This document shows positions 12,045-29,840 of a stretch of DNA of 64,000 nucleotides, in pieces. Origin of the DNA: Guillardia theta CCMP2712. Lineage: Eukaryota; Cryptophyceae; Pyrenomonadales; Geminigeraceae. Where the stretch lies: contig NW_005434583.1 of NCBI RefSeq assembly GCF_000315625.1, forward strand, positions 56,531-120,530, written 5' to 3'. The position numbers and the translations under genes are program-made. How positions within the stretch are numbered: the stretch's first letter is position 1; every line of letters starts with the position of its first letter. The notes beneath the pieces were generated by a model. That model searched no databases. It saw only the letters and a program-made list of their open reading frames with translations, and was not told where the DNA came from.

Positions 12045-14341
12045 GCCGCGTTCAGCAGAGCTCTTTCCCCTTGATGTACTCCAGAGGTGCCCTCCCTCAC
12101 CCTGAATGCACGGTGAAGAACATTCAACAATAGACACAAGAAACCACACCTTCAGAGGTTTTCAGACAGCAGAGACATGCAGGAACACTAAAACACAACA
12201 ATGTCAGCCTGGTTGATAGCGCTCAAGTGGAAACAGAGAAAATCCAAGTTTAGCTTCAAGATACAATCTGGGAGGCGCTGGATAATCGCGAGAGATGTGC
12301 CAGGGAGAGCAGGGCGATGAGAGATCATGGTATGTAATCAAGAGTAGACATATGAGCAGGGGTAACACGCATGCAGGTGAACAGTATCGTCAAGGCATCC
12401 GTTCGACCCAGAAACTCTGGTGACATCAGCACACGGAAAGGTACTTCGAACCCACATCATGCAGGTCACAAGAAGACAGGAATGAGCGAGGAACAGCATA
12501 TACAATGTTATGCAAAATAGAGAGTATTGAGCTGATCCAACCAGCTCGCATGAGGTATGAAGAATATCGAACACAGAAACCCACGCTTTTCTCGGGGATT
12601 ACGGCGAGGGCAGGAGAAAGGAGGAAGAGAGCAGATCAGATTCTTGATCGGAAGGGAGAGGACAGGGAGGAGGGTCAGGAGAGAGCAGGAGAGAACATGG
12701 AGGGTCGACATGCAGCTCCGTTGCACACGTTTGCATGCTGCTCTTGCCTTTTCTAGCCCTGGGGGCGCATGGCGCGTCAGACTCCGTTACAGCTCTCAAA
12801 AAAATGTAACGTCTTGCAACCAGGCTCCGACTTTTCAAGTAGTGACTACTGCTGCTGAAGGACACTCAGCAGTGAACCGTTCGGAGTTCGTGACTCAGTG
12901 AGAGTCGGAGGCCCGAGCCCGGCCACTGTGAGGCCCGGCCGCGCCCGGGTAAGGGGCATCGTAATGCACTGTATGCACTGCACGCCCCGCCAAAGGCGCT
13001 GGATGGCGAGTCCGACGGTCTCTCGGTTCGAGTCGTCGCGGCTCAAGGCCTCGGGCCTGTACGGTCCTTTGCTGCCATCACCGGGGGCCGGTAGTATGCG
13101 CCGTCTCATTCCGAACTGAGTTCCTCGGCGGCCGGGGCACAGCGATACCGCTGGCATGGCTCGTGGGGGGAATGACGGTCCTGCACAGTTGACTACGGTT
13201 AAGTGAAGGTATCAGCGCCGTTTCAAAGTTTGGCCTGTGCGTCGGAGAGTGTCAGGGTCAAGCCTCCTCGACTAAACTTGACTTTGAGTAAAGGTAAGCC
13301 TTGAGGCTGGCTGAGTGGCAGTAATGTTTACTCGGATCACCCCGATCCCGGGCCACTGATTTCCCCCCTGCAGTGAGTCGGAGTCCCGGACGGCGGTCGC
13401 CGGGCCAACTTCCCGCCCCCGCGGCGAGCCCGTCACCCGAGCCGCCTTGAGGGTTTGAGTCACTTGAAACGGAGGAGCCTGCCGCGTGCGTGACTGCGCC
13501 GGGCATCGGATCGTTGAAGTTGAGTGACACCGCCGAGCGTACCTTGGACCCGGAGGCCGCCGGCGGCGGGCCGGTCTGACCGTGACAAAAACCCGAAAGT
13601 TTTCCTTTGGTACAAATCATCGTACAGGTTTTCCTACTCAAAACTGTACTGCCAGCAATCAATAGTAGTTTGTTATAGAAATAATAATATTATTTAATTC
13701 AATCATGGTACTGATCAAATGCCCAAAACAAGATTTGTATTGAATTATTTGGATAATGTCATTATTAAATTTCTACCAAGCTTCTCCTTAAGCTGTAAAT
13801 CTATTTTATAGTCGTGCCGGCCGCCGTTCGTGCGGTGGGATGGGAGAGGAAGGAGGATGGCAAGGAGCTGCTGAAGGGGCCAGGACCTGAGCACGAAGAT
13901 CACCGGAAGCACGATGATCAGTAGGCGGGGAAGACCGGCAGGATTTTGAGGTTATGGGGCTGGGAAATTAGCAGAGCAAGAGGAGCGGATGTGACTTGTG
14001 GAGGCGATACGGAACGATGAAGTCAGGTAGATTTCGCTAAGGAAAGCTTGGATTGAAGCTCTGAACAAGTGAAGAGAGCAACTTTAGAAGATTTGATGCC
14101 CTGTTGAGTGCATCTTAATACTCAGACTGTAAGATTTGGTGACTCAGATGGAGTCACGTTTGAGGAGTAGTGTGTGACGCGCAAAGACTGTCCGAGAGAC
14201 TCAGGGGAAGATTTCAGTGCAACAGATTATGATTGTCTCATCTCACCTTTCACATCATTTGCTGATTCTTTCTCTTCTTCTCTTTTCATTGTTGCATTTT
14301 GCTGTGCACTTACGAGACATTTAGGCAGGTTCATTCCAATC
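12045..14341. promoter_or_regulatory. Divergent intergenic region holding a GC-rich island
   Basis: This 2.3 kb separates the starts of the giant gene (-) and the rubredoxin-domain gene (+). I see no convincing coding exon. About 12890-13260 and 13370-13580 are strongly GC-rich, full of CGG, CCGG and GGCC words and short palindromes. They are followed by an AT-rich stretch at 13640-13800. Bidirectional promoter activity is inferred from position only. Confidence 0.4.
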
Positions 14342-15790
14342 ATGCACGGAAGTTCTGCTCTCCGAGCGTTGGCCATCTTTCTCGCACTCTCCGATGCCCT
14401 GTGCTTCACTCCTTCACTCTTCTTGAAGCACGGTCAACGTCACCTGCAGCTGGCAAGAGTGTCCGCGAAGATTCAGAACAGGCGGCATGCTCAATTGAGA
14501 ATGGAGGCCGAAGGCCCGGGTCTCGAAGGAAAGTCGGTAAGTCCAGAGCTCTAGCAGCCGTCTCTTGCTCATTCTCGCGGCAGGTCGTCATCGTTGCAAG
14601 AGACGTCGCCGTTGCACGCGGTCCTCCTCAACGTCAACAGGAGCAGCAGTGAGTACAGAATAGAACGTTGTCAGGTCTTCTCAAAGGGTTGAACAGGTAC
14701 TACGAGGAGCAGCCAACGCCCATGGGAGAGATGCAGATGTCCAAGTCTGGTGTCAACACGGTAACCTGCTTGCTTGACACGCAATGTGGCGACTGAGGCT
14801 TGCGGGCAGATGGTTCTTGTCTCCGGCGCTGTGGCTGCCGCTGCCGGCGGATACTTCGGCGTGAAGGCTTACAAGGCCCGTCAGCAGAGGCTCGTGGAGG
14901 AGTTTGGCTACTCCATGATGATGTACTGGGGAGATGCCAAGACCTCGCAGGAGACTGTCAAGGAGTACTTTGGCAAGGTTGGCCCGGTGATCAACATGTT
15001 CCACAAAGCCGACATGTTCCGTGAGTACAGCAAGCGCCTGGCTCAGGACAAGGCCCTCAGCATCACCTCCCTCAATGACTTCACTGCTGTCACCAAGATG
15101 ATGGGCGTCTCCTCTGGTATGGCTTCAAAGCAGATCGCCAAGGCAGCGGAGGAGCTCGTTCCCTACCCCAACCCTACGGAGACCTGGGAGCGCAATGCCA
15201 ACAAACCCTCTGTGCTCGGAAAGCTCCTGTGGCTCACGGAGCGCTGCTTTCCCGACCCCACGACGATCCAGAAGCTGCGCTCAAGGTTCCCCAAGTCTTA
15301 CAACGATGACGTCATCAACGTTCTTCAGAACACTCTGACCGAGCAGGCGTATAAGGACATCCTGAACGCCAATGGCGGGCCTGAGAATGGACTGCAGCCT
15401 GGATACGACGTGCTCGGTCTCTCGAAGGGAGACGCAGAGGCCCTCATTGAGAAGATCTTGGAAGAGAAGAGGCTGGCGGAGGAGGAAGCCGCTCGTATCG
15501 CCGCTGAGAAGGCTGAGGAGGAGCGCGTCTTGAAGATCAGGGAGGCTGCATGGAAGGGACAGCAGGAGAAGCTGAACTTGAAGGATGGCAAGGTAAAGAC
15601 GCACGGAGAGGAGCCCAAGAAGGACGAGCCGGTGCAGAGGGCGGAAGGGACCCACGAGTACGAGTGCACTGTGTGCGGCTACACCCTCTTCGTGGCCAAG
15701 GGACGCGAGTTCAAGTTCTTCGGCGATAACTTCAAGTGCCCCCAGTGCGGAGCAGGGAAGCAGTACTTCAAGGACAACGCTGCGGAGTGA
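14342..15790 (+). CDS. Plastid-targeted membrane protein with C-terminal rubredoxin-like domain
   Basis: Four exons: 14342-14536, 14584-14648, 14697-14760 and 14810-15790, giving 434 residues. The N-terminus is a signal peptide (ALRALAIFLALSDALC) followed at once by Phe and a basic, Ser-rich stretch, the usual cryptophyte plastid presequence. The mature part has a hydrophobic segment rich in Ala/Gly (VSGAVAAAAGGYFGV), a long unrecognised middle, an Ala/Glu/Arg-rich helix near residues 335-365 and a C-terminal domain with two knuckles, CTVCGY and CPQCGA, 28 residues apart, which would bind one iron like rubredoxin. Rubredoxins tied to thylakoids act in photosystem assembly or electron transfer; that role is inferred here. 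The gene converges on the EF-hand gene 200 bp downstream. Confidence 0.8.
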
Positions 15791-15989
15791 GGGTCATGAG
15801 GAGGCGGAGCGGAAGGGGAGACGACCCTGCCGATGGTGCCGGAGGAGCTTCGGTGGCTGCGGGGGACCTGACGGTCGGGTCGAGAGGGTGCGAGAGACTT
15901 TTTGTTAGCAGCTATTTATTTTGAATGAAATTAATCGATCTCGGTGAACCCTCAGGAGCCGGAGCAGCCGCTACCCTCCTCCCTGCCCA

Positions 15990-16843
15990 TCATGTCCTGT
16001 AGTTGATCGGGCAGATCTTGCCCTCAACCACGATCTTGTGTATGTCCTCCTTGGTGAGGAAACCGTCCTTGTCCTGCAACGTCCTTGAGAGGGGAGAACA
16101 GCGGGGAAACGAATCCAAGACCTGGTCGAAGAGCACCAGCATGTCTTCCACCTCCGTCCCGCTGATCTTCATCTTCCCCTTCTCTTGCGCCTCAGCCACG
16201 GCCTGCAGGAGGATCACAGACGAAGTCTCATCCCAACACCATCACCGTCACGATGCTCGTGAGATCGATTCGCCCCTGCCACAAGTCAACGCTCGGAAGC
16301 TCTTCCCTCCCACTCCCCAGTGATAAACCATACGTTCTTCTCCCGATCGAGCATCGCGAAGAGCTTGTTTGCATAATCCTTCTCCCTCTCGTCATCGCTG
16401 AACAGCTGCGACCAACTTTCAACCCCCTCCCGACCTTCTCCACCTCCCACCTTGCCGCCCTCCGCTGCATGCCTCTGGCTCGACCCTTCCCCGCCAGACG
16501 GACGTGCATCGTTCTTCTTCGCTTGGCTCTTGGACGTGGGTTGCAAGAAGTTGATGTCATCGATGACCACCGTGTCTGCGTTAGAGTCGAGGTTGGGATC
16601 CTTCTTCCTTGGCCGTCCTACTTTCCCTCCCTTGCCCTTCTTCTTCTTCTTCTTCGCCTCATCAAACTGCTCAGAACAGCATCACTCCTTCCTCCCCGTC
16701 CGCCCAGGAGCAGAAGTCGTTACATCTTCGTCAGATGCTGCATCGTTCGTCGACTGAACTTCCCACTGGCGGCAACCACGAGTCAGAGCTGTTGAGGCTC
16801 CGATGCAACCAACAGCACTCACGTCCTCGTCCTCCGATCGATC
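15990..16843 (-). CDS. EF-hand protein with acidic N-terminus and AT-hook-like motif, 5' end unresolved
   Basis: Exons read in frame: 16843-16823, 16765-16724, 16666-16334, 16275-16252, 16202-16122 and 16073-15990. The N-terminal part is acidic (SEDED, AASDED). Then come a Lys run and VGRPRKKDP, which resembles an AT-hook, and a helical region ending in two paired EF-hands whose loops are both split by introns: DREKN/GRIDLTS (position 12 is Ser, so weaker) and DQ/DKDGFLTKED (canonical). More short acidic exons probably lie upstream between 16.9 and 17.7 kb, for example around 17,310 and 17,110, but I could not join them. A nuclear Ca2+-responsive role is an inference from the two motif types. 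Confidence 0.6.
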
Positions 16844-18417
16844 CTGGTCTCTAGACCCTAGGAATTGCCAAGGCAACAGAAACATCCATAATTAGACCAA
16901 CTTGGCAATTCACAAAGTGAACCAACTTTTCTTGCTGTTGGATGGCGATGTGCCTGAACGATGGAAGCAGAGGCTGTCAGGGAAAGCGCATTCAAATGAA
17001 CAACTCTCACCCTTCTTGGCAATGCTTTTTCTCTCAATAGTCTTGGTCGCCTTTGAAATAGGATAAATCATCATCCCCCCGTCTCAGCTCGAAAGCTCAG
17101 GCACCTTCTTGGGACCTTCCTCGTGATTGGCGTCTCCTCGCAACGTCGTCACATAGGAGGGTGCTCCCCCCTGCCACCCATCATCACGTCCCCTGCACTC
17201 CATGATGCTGCAATCGAACTTGACGAGAATCTACTCCCTCGCCCTCCGACCTCGCCGCCTGCCGTGAGAGTTTGACTTGCGAAAATCGCATCCCACATCC
17301 GCGCAGTTTACCTGATCATCGCCAGCTTCCTTGGACCGGGCTGACGAGAATGTAAGTCACCGACCCACAAACAGTCCCTTCCGATCAACCTGCTGCTGTC
17401 AAGCTGTCTGAACCCAACTGCCAGCACTTCAGCTCAGGTCGCGAAAGAGCAAACAGCGTACAGTGAACATGTCTGACGAAGCATCACCCATCCTGGTTGT
17501 GCGGAATGTTTCTGAGGAGACCATCCCCTCGAAAGGCTGTGAATCCTGGACTGATAGACACGTTATCTTTCCTCTGGACCAGCTTGTGGTCCCATCGCCC
17601 TCACCATCATCGTTGTCCCCGTCGCTGTCCATCGCAGCACCGCCTGCTCCTTGTTTACCATCGAGTCCATTCATTACGTCACTCGTCATCAAACTATCTT
17701 TCACTCGTCATCAAACTATCTTTCACCTCTTTCTGGGACTGCAACCTGACTGCTGACATACCTTAATCCCCCATCTCATCACAACTTATCGTTTCTTGTC
17801 TCCTCTCGTCTCGCCGCTTCTGCTCTCCTCTGCTCTCCTCTGCTCTCCTCTGCTCTGCTCTCCTCTCCTCTCCTCTCCTCTGCTCGTATATCTGCCATGA
17901 TCTCCTCTCCTCTCATCATGTATCATCTCATCTCCTCTGCTCTGTCATGTCCTGCTCTGATCTCCGTCCGGTCCCCTTCCCTCCCATTATTCTTCTCATC
18001 CTGCGGTAGTCTTTCCCGGCCCGCCTCAATGAAGCCAAATCCCGGCGGCCAGCAGCGGCAGGGGCCCGGGTCAGCGCGGCGGCGAAGCCCGGCCCGCGGG
18101 CCGGGGCCGCTCAGGCCACTCAGCCTGGCAGCCTCGGACTCGCGGGGCCGGGCTCCCGACCGAGTCAGTCCGGGCTCCGAGCCTGGGCTCGGACGACGGT
18201 CCCAGTGGCTCCGTCTCCGACTGGCCCCGGGCCGCAGTGCCAGACTCAGAGCCGCCGCAAGGCCCGGGGACTCCGAGACCAATAGAGTATCCGAGTGACT
18301 GACTCCGGGCCAATCTTTTTTTATCTTTTTTTATCAGGCTTTTTTTTTTGGGACAAAAAAAAAAGGTCAAAAACTGGCTGGGCGAACATCAAGTCTCATG
18401 AGGCAGGGGGTTGCAGG
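16844..18417. other. Unresolved 5' exons of the EF-hand gene, CT-rich repeat and GC island
   Basis: 16.9-17.7 kb probably holds further small exons of the minus-strand EF-hand gene. 17811-17885 is a tandem TGCTCTCCTC-type repeat. 18010-18310 is a very GC-rich island just upstream of the potassium-channel start, followed by a T-rich run and an A-run at 18310-18364. No other gene is evident. Confidence 0.4.
17811..17885. repeat. TGCTCTCCTC-type tandem repeat
   Basis: Imperfect decamer/pentamer pyrimidine repeat upstream of the channel gene's GC island. Confidence 0.88.
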
Positions 18418-21400
18418 ATGACGACAGAGTTCAGCAGGTCGGCGATGCAGCCGCTGAACCGGGGGAAGACGAGCCCTCACAAGGAGGTAGCAGAGGAGCT
18501 CTCAGGGCAGCCCTGGCTCACCTGCCTTGCAGGTGCACTGCCTTGTGTCGGCAGCCCGGTGGGTCGACAAATACGTCTCCAAAGTGACCGGGGGCAACAA
18601 CAGGTTGAGGAACCGACTGGCAGAGAATCTGAGCGGTGTAGCACATCCCCTCGAGCGACCTCAGGCGGTCCCCTGACTTGCCGCATGCAGGGACGTGGGG
18701 AGTCTGGCTGGACATCGCGAATGCGATTGCTAGCTTCACTTGTGTGGTTCTTTATATCCTCCAGACATACCTGGATACCTCAACGAGTGAAAGCGCGATA
18801 AACATGGTGAATCAGATAGATTCGTACCAGACTATGATCAACTTCGTGTTCCTCGTCGATTTCTGCATCAACCTGTGAGCTGCGCAGCTGATCAAGATGT
18901 CAAGGGGCTAACTCCATGTGAAGGTATGCTGCGGAAGACAGGAAGCGCCATCTTGAACATCCCCTGGTCATGATAGACATCATCACCATTTTCCCAGAAT
19001 TCATCACCTTCTTGGTTGCCCTGGTTTGTCACACATATACTTGATGGGGCCGTTGAGAGTTCTTCTGCCAGCAACCGCAATTCACAAGGAAGTATTTGCG
19101 TGATCAGTACGGGGCTTACGTTCAGGTTGTTTCATGTGGACCTTGCACAATCTCCTTCGGTAACTGTACAACCAGCCAAGTTTCTTGCGTATAGCTCGAC
19201 TTCTGAGATTGATGCGCATTCTATCACTGTTCAGGTCCATTCTGCCGCGCTTTCCATTCCTTTTGATTTCATTCACGCAGGATGACGAGTGGGAGGTACT
19301 CCGTGAACTCGCTACAGGATGTCTCAAAGAGAATCCTGCAAGTTCTTCTCACCTTCTTCTCCATTCTCCTCTGCTTCACAGGTGCTAGTCGCTTCAAAAG
19401 CGACAGCCAATGACGCCTGCTCCTGGTAGGCGTGTACCTAGCCTTCGAGGCCCAGAGTGACGTGTGGGTTGAGCCTTTGCGGTTCCATGATTGCCTCTAC
19501 TTCACCATTGTCACCATTGCCACCGTTGGCTACGGAGACTTCAGCCCAGTCACCCTTGCAGGGAAGATCATCTCTGCTGCCATGATCCTGTTTGCCCTCG
19601 TTGTGCTGGGAGATCAGGTGGGGAACGTGCTAAAGCTCGCATGCAGCCGGTGATCCGATGGGTCCGTTTGCAGATCAACGAGTTGCTGAAGCTGATCCAC
19701 TCGACCTCTCCGTTCTCCCGGGCCGTGTACAAGTGCCGCAAGGCGTTCCAGCATATCGTGGTGTCGGGGGATCTGTCGCAGGAGAGCGTCCGGGAGCTGC
19801 TAGTTGAACTTTTCCACGAGGACCATGGCGTGAACAGCGTATTTCACGTTGTCTTCCTGTCGCCAGAAGAGCCGTCCTTTACCCTTCAGAAGCTCCTGGG
19901 TAGCCCCGAGTACCTTCAGAACACCTTGTACGTCCAGGGTTCTCCTTTCGATGAGCGGGATCTCAACAGGGCCTGTGTAACAAAGGCTCTTGCCGTCCTC
20001 TTCCTCTGCGACAAGGTGACTTGAGACGTCTCTGTCTTCCTCTAAGGTTGACTCTCGTTTGCTGCGCGAAGGATTCCGTGGAGCCGAAGCTTATGGATCA
20101 ACGAACGGTGGGACAGTTTCGTCTTTTGGGAAGCTCTTGGGGAGGCTGACTGGCAGCCCCGCAGATTTTCCGGGTCGTTGCAGTGAACCAGTACTTGACC
20201 AAGATGAAGACAGAAGTGCCTGTACGCCCGCCTCAGTCTCTAGTCCTCCCTTCCAGCAACGTTTTGGCTTCCTCCTCGTCGTCCTTCCTCCTCCTCCTAC
20301 TTCTTTCTCGACTTCTTTCCTCCTCCTTGTTTGTCCACTTTCTTCTTGCTTCTTCCTTTTCCTATCTCCTCTACCTCCTCCTTCGGCTCCTCTTCCAGCC
20401 TTTGACGATTGCATTGCAGATCTTGTTTCAGCTGATCAAGCCGGAGTCTGCTGCTAACTACATCAACTCTTCCTTCCGCGTCCCCCTGAACCAGATCGTC
20501 TGCATAGATGAGATCAAGATGCATCTCCTTGCCAAGAACTGCATCTGTCCCGGAGTGGCCACCCTCGTCTGCAAGTAGAGGAGGAGGAGGAGGAGGAGGA
20601 GGAGGACGAGGAGGAGGACGAGGAGGAGGTGGAGGTGGAGGTGGAGGTGGAGCGGAGGGAGCGAGAGGAGAGGGAACGGGTGGGGGAGGAGGTCAGCGGA
20701 TAAGGAAGAGGGAAGGAGTCTCGGAACCTGACACAGCTGGCAGCCTGATCCGGACCTCTGACCAGAGGCGATCTCGCACCATGGACTCGTGGGAACAGGA
20801 GTATGTTGTCGGGACCAACAAGGAAGTCTACAGGACCAAGTTGTCACCCAAGTTCGCCGGCATGACTTTCGGGCAGATTGCAAACCGGTAGACATGTTTG
20901 ATGGGACTCCTCCTCCTGCTCCTCCTCCTCTTCTGCTTCCTCTTGAGTTTCGAGTTTTTCGTTTACTGCTACCGTTTCTCCTTCCCACTCTCTTGCTCTT
21001 CTACCTGCTTATCCCCTCCTATCACCATGCTCCTGCAAACCCCCCAGTCTTCCTCTTTCTTCTTCTCAACATCATCATCATCCTCCTCCTCGTCCTTACC
21101 CCAATCCTCCAGGATATTCCAGGAATGCGAGTGCATCGCGTTTGCCATCGAGATCATCGACGTCTTCGGCGATCGCCGGGTGGTTCTCAACCCTTCGAGG
21201 TACGAGATCCCTTCGGGCGTTCACTTCGTCTACGCCATCGCCAACGACCTCTCGGAGGCCGACACCATAACCTCCTTCGGTCTCGAACTCGTGCCCTCCG
21301 GCAGCCAGCCGGACCTCGCACTCTATGAGTCCCCGAAGCCCGCCGACAGCATCGGCAATCAGATCTCCTCCCTTCACCGCGAAAAGGCTGACGTCAAGTC

Positions 21401-22606
21401 GGGAGGAAGCGACGGGTCCGTCGGGAGGTGCGAGCCCATGGCGGCTCGCTTGTCGCGCATGAAGCAGGTAGAGGATGAGGGTGAGGATGAGGGTGAGGGT
21501 GAGGGTGAGGAGGAAGGGGGAAGGGGGAGAGCAAGGAGGAGGAGGAGGAGAATGGATGAGAATGGAAGAGGAGGAGTAGGAAGGAGGAGGGAGGAGGAGC
21601 TGCGAGCCTGACGTCCGTCCTCTTTGCAGGCGTTCAACATCACGGAGCAGCCGAGGACGAAGGAGGAGATGACTGTGGAGTCGGTGGAGAAGCTAGTCAA
21701 GGGTCACATCCTAGTGTGCGGGGAGATCGGCAGCGTCTACAACTTCATCGAGACGCTGAGGTACAAGCACGTGACGCTGGCACCCATTGTCATCCTCTCC
21801 AACAAGCCTCTGTCGGAGGAGGTGAGCAGGGGAGGGAGAGGAAGCGGAAGGGGAAGAGTGAAGGAGACAGGGAGAGCAAGATGTTTGAGGACGAGATGAG
21901 GGGAGCCGAGGAGAGGACGACAGGGGGAGAGAGGAGGAGAAGGAGACGGGAGGAGGAGGAGGAGGAGGGAGGAGTTACCTATGCCTTCTCCTGATTTTCA
22001 ATCGTGCAGATCTACAAGAAGATCTGTTTCTTCCCCGAGGTCTTCTATGTGTACGGTACCCCGATGCAGCAGAAGGACCTGCTGAGGGCTGGAATCCTTT
22101 CCCTCAACACGGCTGTGATCTTCTCCTCCTCTACCGATAATTCCTCCCAGCAGAACGACGACTCGTCCCGCAGGCTCTTTGACGCCGACGCTATCCTCAT
22201 CTTCCAGAGCATCCGAAAGTGCCGACCGACCGCCAAGATCACCTGCCAGCTCAAGTTCAAGGAGAACATGATGTTCTTCACAGAGTGCATGGAGAACAGC
22301 GACGTTACCCTTAGCCCCTCCTTCGCCGCCGGCCATGTCTTCATCTCCACCATGCTCGACCGGCTGCTCGTGCAGTCCTTCTACAACCCCAGCATCATCA
22401 CCATCCTCTACGAGCTCATCGCCTCCTCCGGCTCCCTGAACGCCGAGTACGCCTCCAGCATCGTACATCCCTCCACCTTGTCCAGCGCCCCCGTCCCCCC
22501 CAACTTCGTCGGCAAGAAGTTCAAGGACTTGTTTCAGTACCTCAACTCCAAGAGGGGCATGCTGGTCATCGGGTTGTACAGGTATGCTCCACTCCTACTG
22601 CTGCTG

Positions 22607-22641
<35 letters not shown>

Positions 22642-24034
22642 CTGCTGCTGCTGCTGCTGCTGCTTCCTTGCTCCTCTCCTTGTGCCTTCCATATCCCACT
22701 CCTGCCTGCTCTTCAATCTCTTTCTCTTCTTGTGCTGCACTCCATCTTTACGTCTGAACATTCTATCTTTTGATTTATCCTCTTCCTCTTTCTCCCTTTC
22801 TCTCCTCCCTTTCTCCTCCCTAACTCTTGTACCTCCTCTCCCTTCCTCCTAATCCTCTGCACCCTTCCTCCTCCTCTCACTTCCTCTCCCTTCCTCTCCC
22901 GTCATGTCTTCACTTCCTCCTCCTACAGGGTCAACCCGGTGGACAACGAGGCCCCTCTCCCCTACGTCGTCACTGCTCCTCCTCACAACACCATCCTCAA
23001 CAAAGACGACTCCATGTTTCTCCTCTCCTCCCCCTTCGAGCCCTCTACTGCTCCCCGCGGCATGCTGAGCTTGAAAGTGATCGAGGCGGAGCTGAAGTGG
23101 AGCGAGGAGGCAAAGAAAAGCAAGGGACAGGTCGTCTGCTCCATCGTCTGTCAGGGAGAGCAGTTCTTCTCCGACCCTTGCGTCAACCAGGCCAACCCTC
23201 ACTTCAACTTCAAGTCCTCCTTCCAAATCATCGAGACTGAAGGATCGTAAGGCTTCCTCCTCACCCCCTTCTCTCTCCTTGCGCTCTATCCTTCCCCTTC
23301 GTTTCTCTCTTTCTCTCTACTTCTTCCTGTTCCTCGTTCCCCTCTTCCTCCTCACGCTCTCTCTGCTTCTTCTCTCCCGCTCCCCCTATCTCTTCCTTCT
23401 CCTCTCCCCCCTCCTTCTCCTTCTCCCTCTCTCTCCTTCTCTCACCCTCTCCCCATTTCCCTCCTCGTCCTCGTTCCACTTTTCTCGCCCCTCCTTTGCT
23501 AGCTTCTCCAACTCCCTTGCTCTTCCCCTTCCCTTCTGTCCTCCCTGCTCTCCTCCCTCCTCCCTGAAACTCTCCTCGCAGGGTCGAGCTCAGCGTCTTG
23601 GTCAAGTACAAGGAGGACAGATTCTCCGAATCTTCCGACAAGGCTCGTTCCACTCCTCGTCGTCAGGTCATCTGCAAGACTGAGATTCCCGTCCACTACC
23701 TCCTCACCTGCGCCAGCGAGCATGAGGCCAAGACTGGGGTGATCGGAGTCGACAGGTACCTGACCCTGCTGCTGCTGCTGCCGCCACCGCCGCTCCTCCT
23801 GCTCCTCCTCCCTCCTCCCTCCACCCCCCTCCCCCNNNNNNNNNNNNNNNNNNNNNNNNNNNNNNNNNNNNNNNNNNNNNNNNNNNNNNNNNNNNNNNNN
23901 NNNNNNNNNNNNNNNNNNNNNNNNNNNNNNNNNNNGTGAAGACGAGGAGAGTCTCGATGCTGTTGAGCGCAAGGATCAGAATCAATTTCGCATGGAACAC
24001 GGTCGACGGAGGAAAAGTCATTGACGAGTGGTGA
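18418..24034 (+). CDS. Slo-type (BK-like) voltage-gated K+ channel with tandem RCK domains and a C2-like tail
   Basis: Exons: 18418-18486, 18533-18635, 18691-18874, 18924-19023, 19072-19125, 19176-19234, 19281-19381, 19430-19617, 19674-20015, 20072-20107, 20165-20221, 20420-20574, 20744-20887, 21113-21467, 21630-21821, 22010-22581, 22929-23246, 23582-23755, then a part after the N gap ending at a stop at 24032-24034. About 1,100 residues: S1 near 62, S2 near 105, S3 near 135, S4 near 171-190 (LRIARLLRLMRILSLFR, five Arg), S5 near 205, pore with TVGYGD near 261, S6 near 275, RCK1 from 286 (HIVVSGDLSQESV), RCK2 from about 665 (HILVCGEIGSVYNF). The Slo core ends near residue 945 and is followed by a C2-like domain. 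The acidic calcium bowl of animal Slo1 is absent. A plasma-membrane or organelle K+ channel gated by voltage and a cytosolic ligand is the likely role. Confidence 0.88.
22609..22663. repeat. (TC)n and (TGC)n microsatellite in a channel intron
   Basis: A run of TC dinucleotides passes into TGC triplets just after the exon ending at 22581. It is non-coding. Confidence 0.9.
23836..23935. other. Assembly gap of 100 N
   Basis: The fixed length of 100 marks a scaffold gap of unknown true size. It interrupts the last intron or exon of the channel gene, so part of the C2-like tail may be missing. Confidence 0.98.

Positions 24035-29840
<5,806 letters not shown>

Noticed and set aside
5133-12149. Taking the 2,338-codon frame and the 1,050-codon frame as two genes
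   Set aside because: A 48-nt GT-AG intron (5177-5130) joins them in phase and makes the normal family protein.
13020-13060. tRNA-like T-loop word GGTTCGAGTC
   Set aside because: No acceptor stem, D arm or anticodon arm can be drawn around it.
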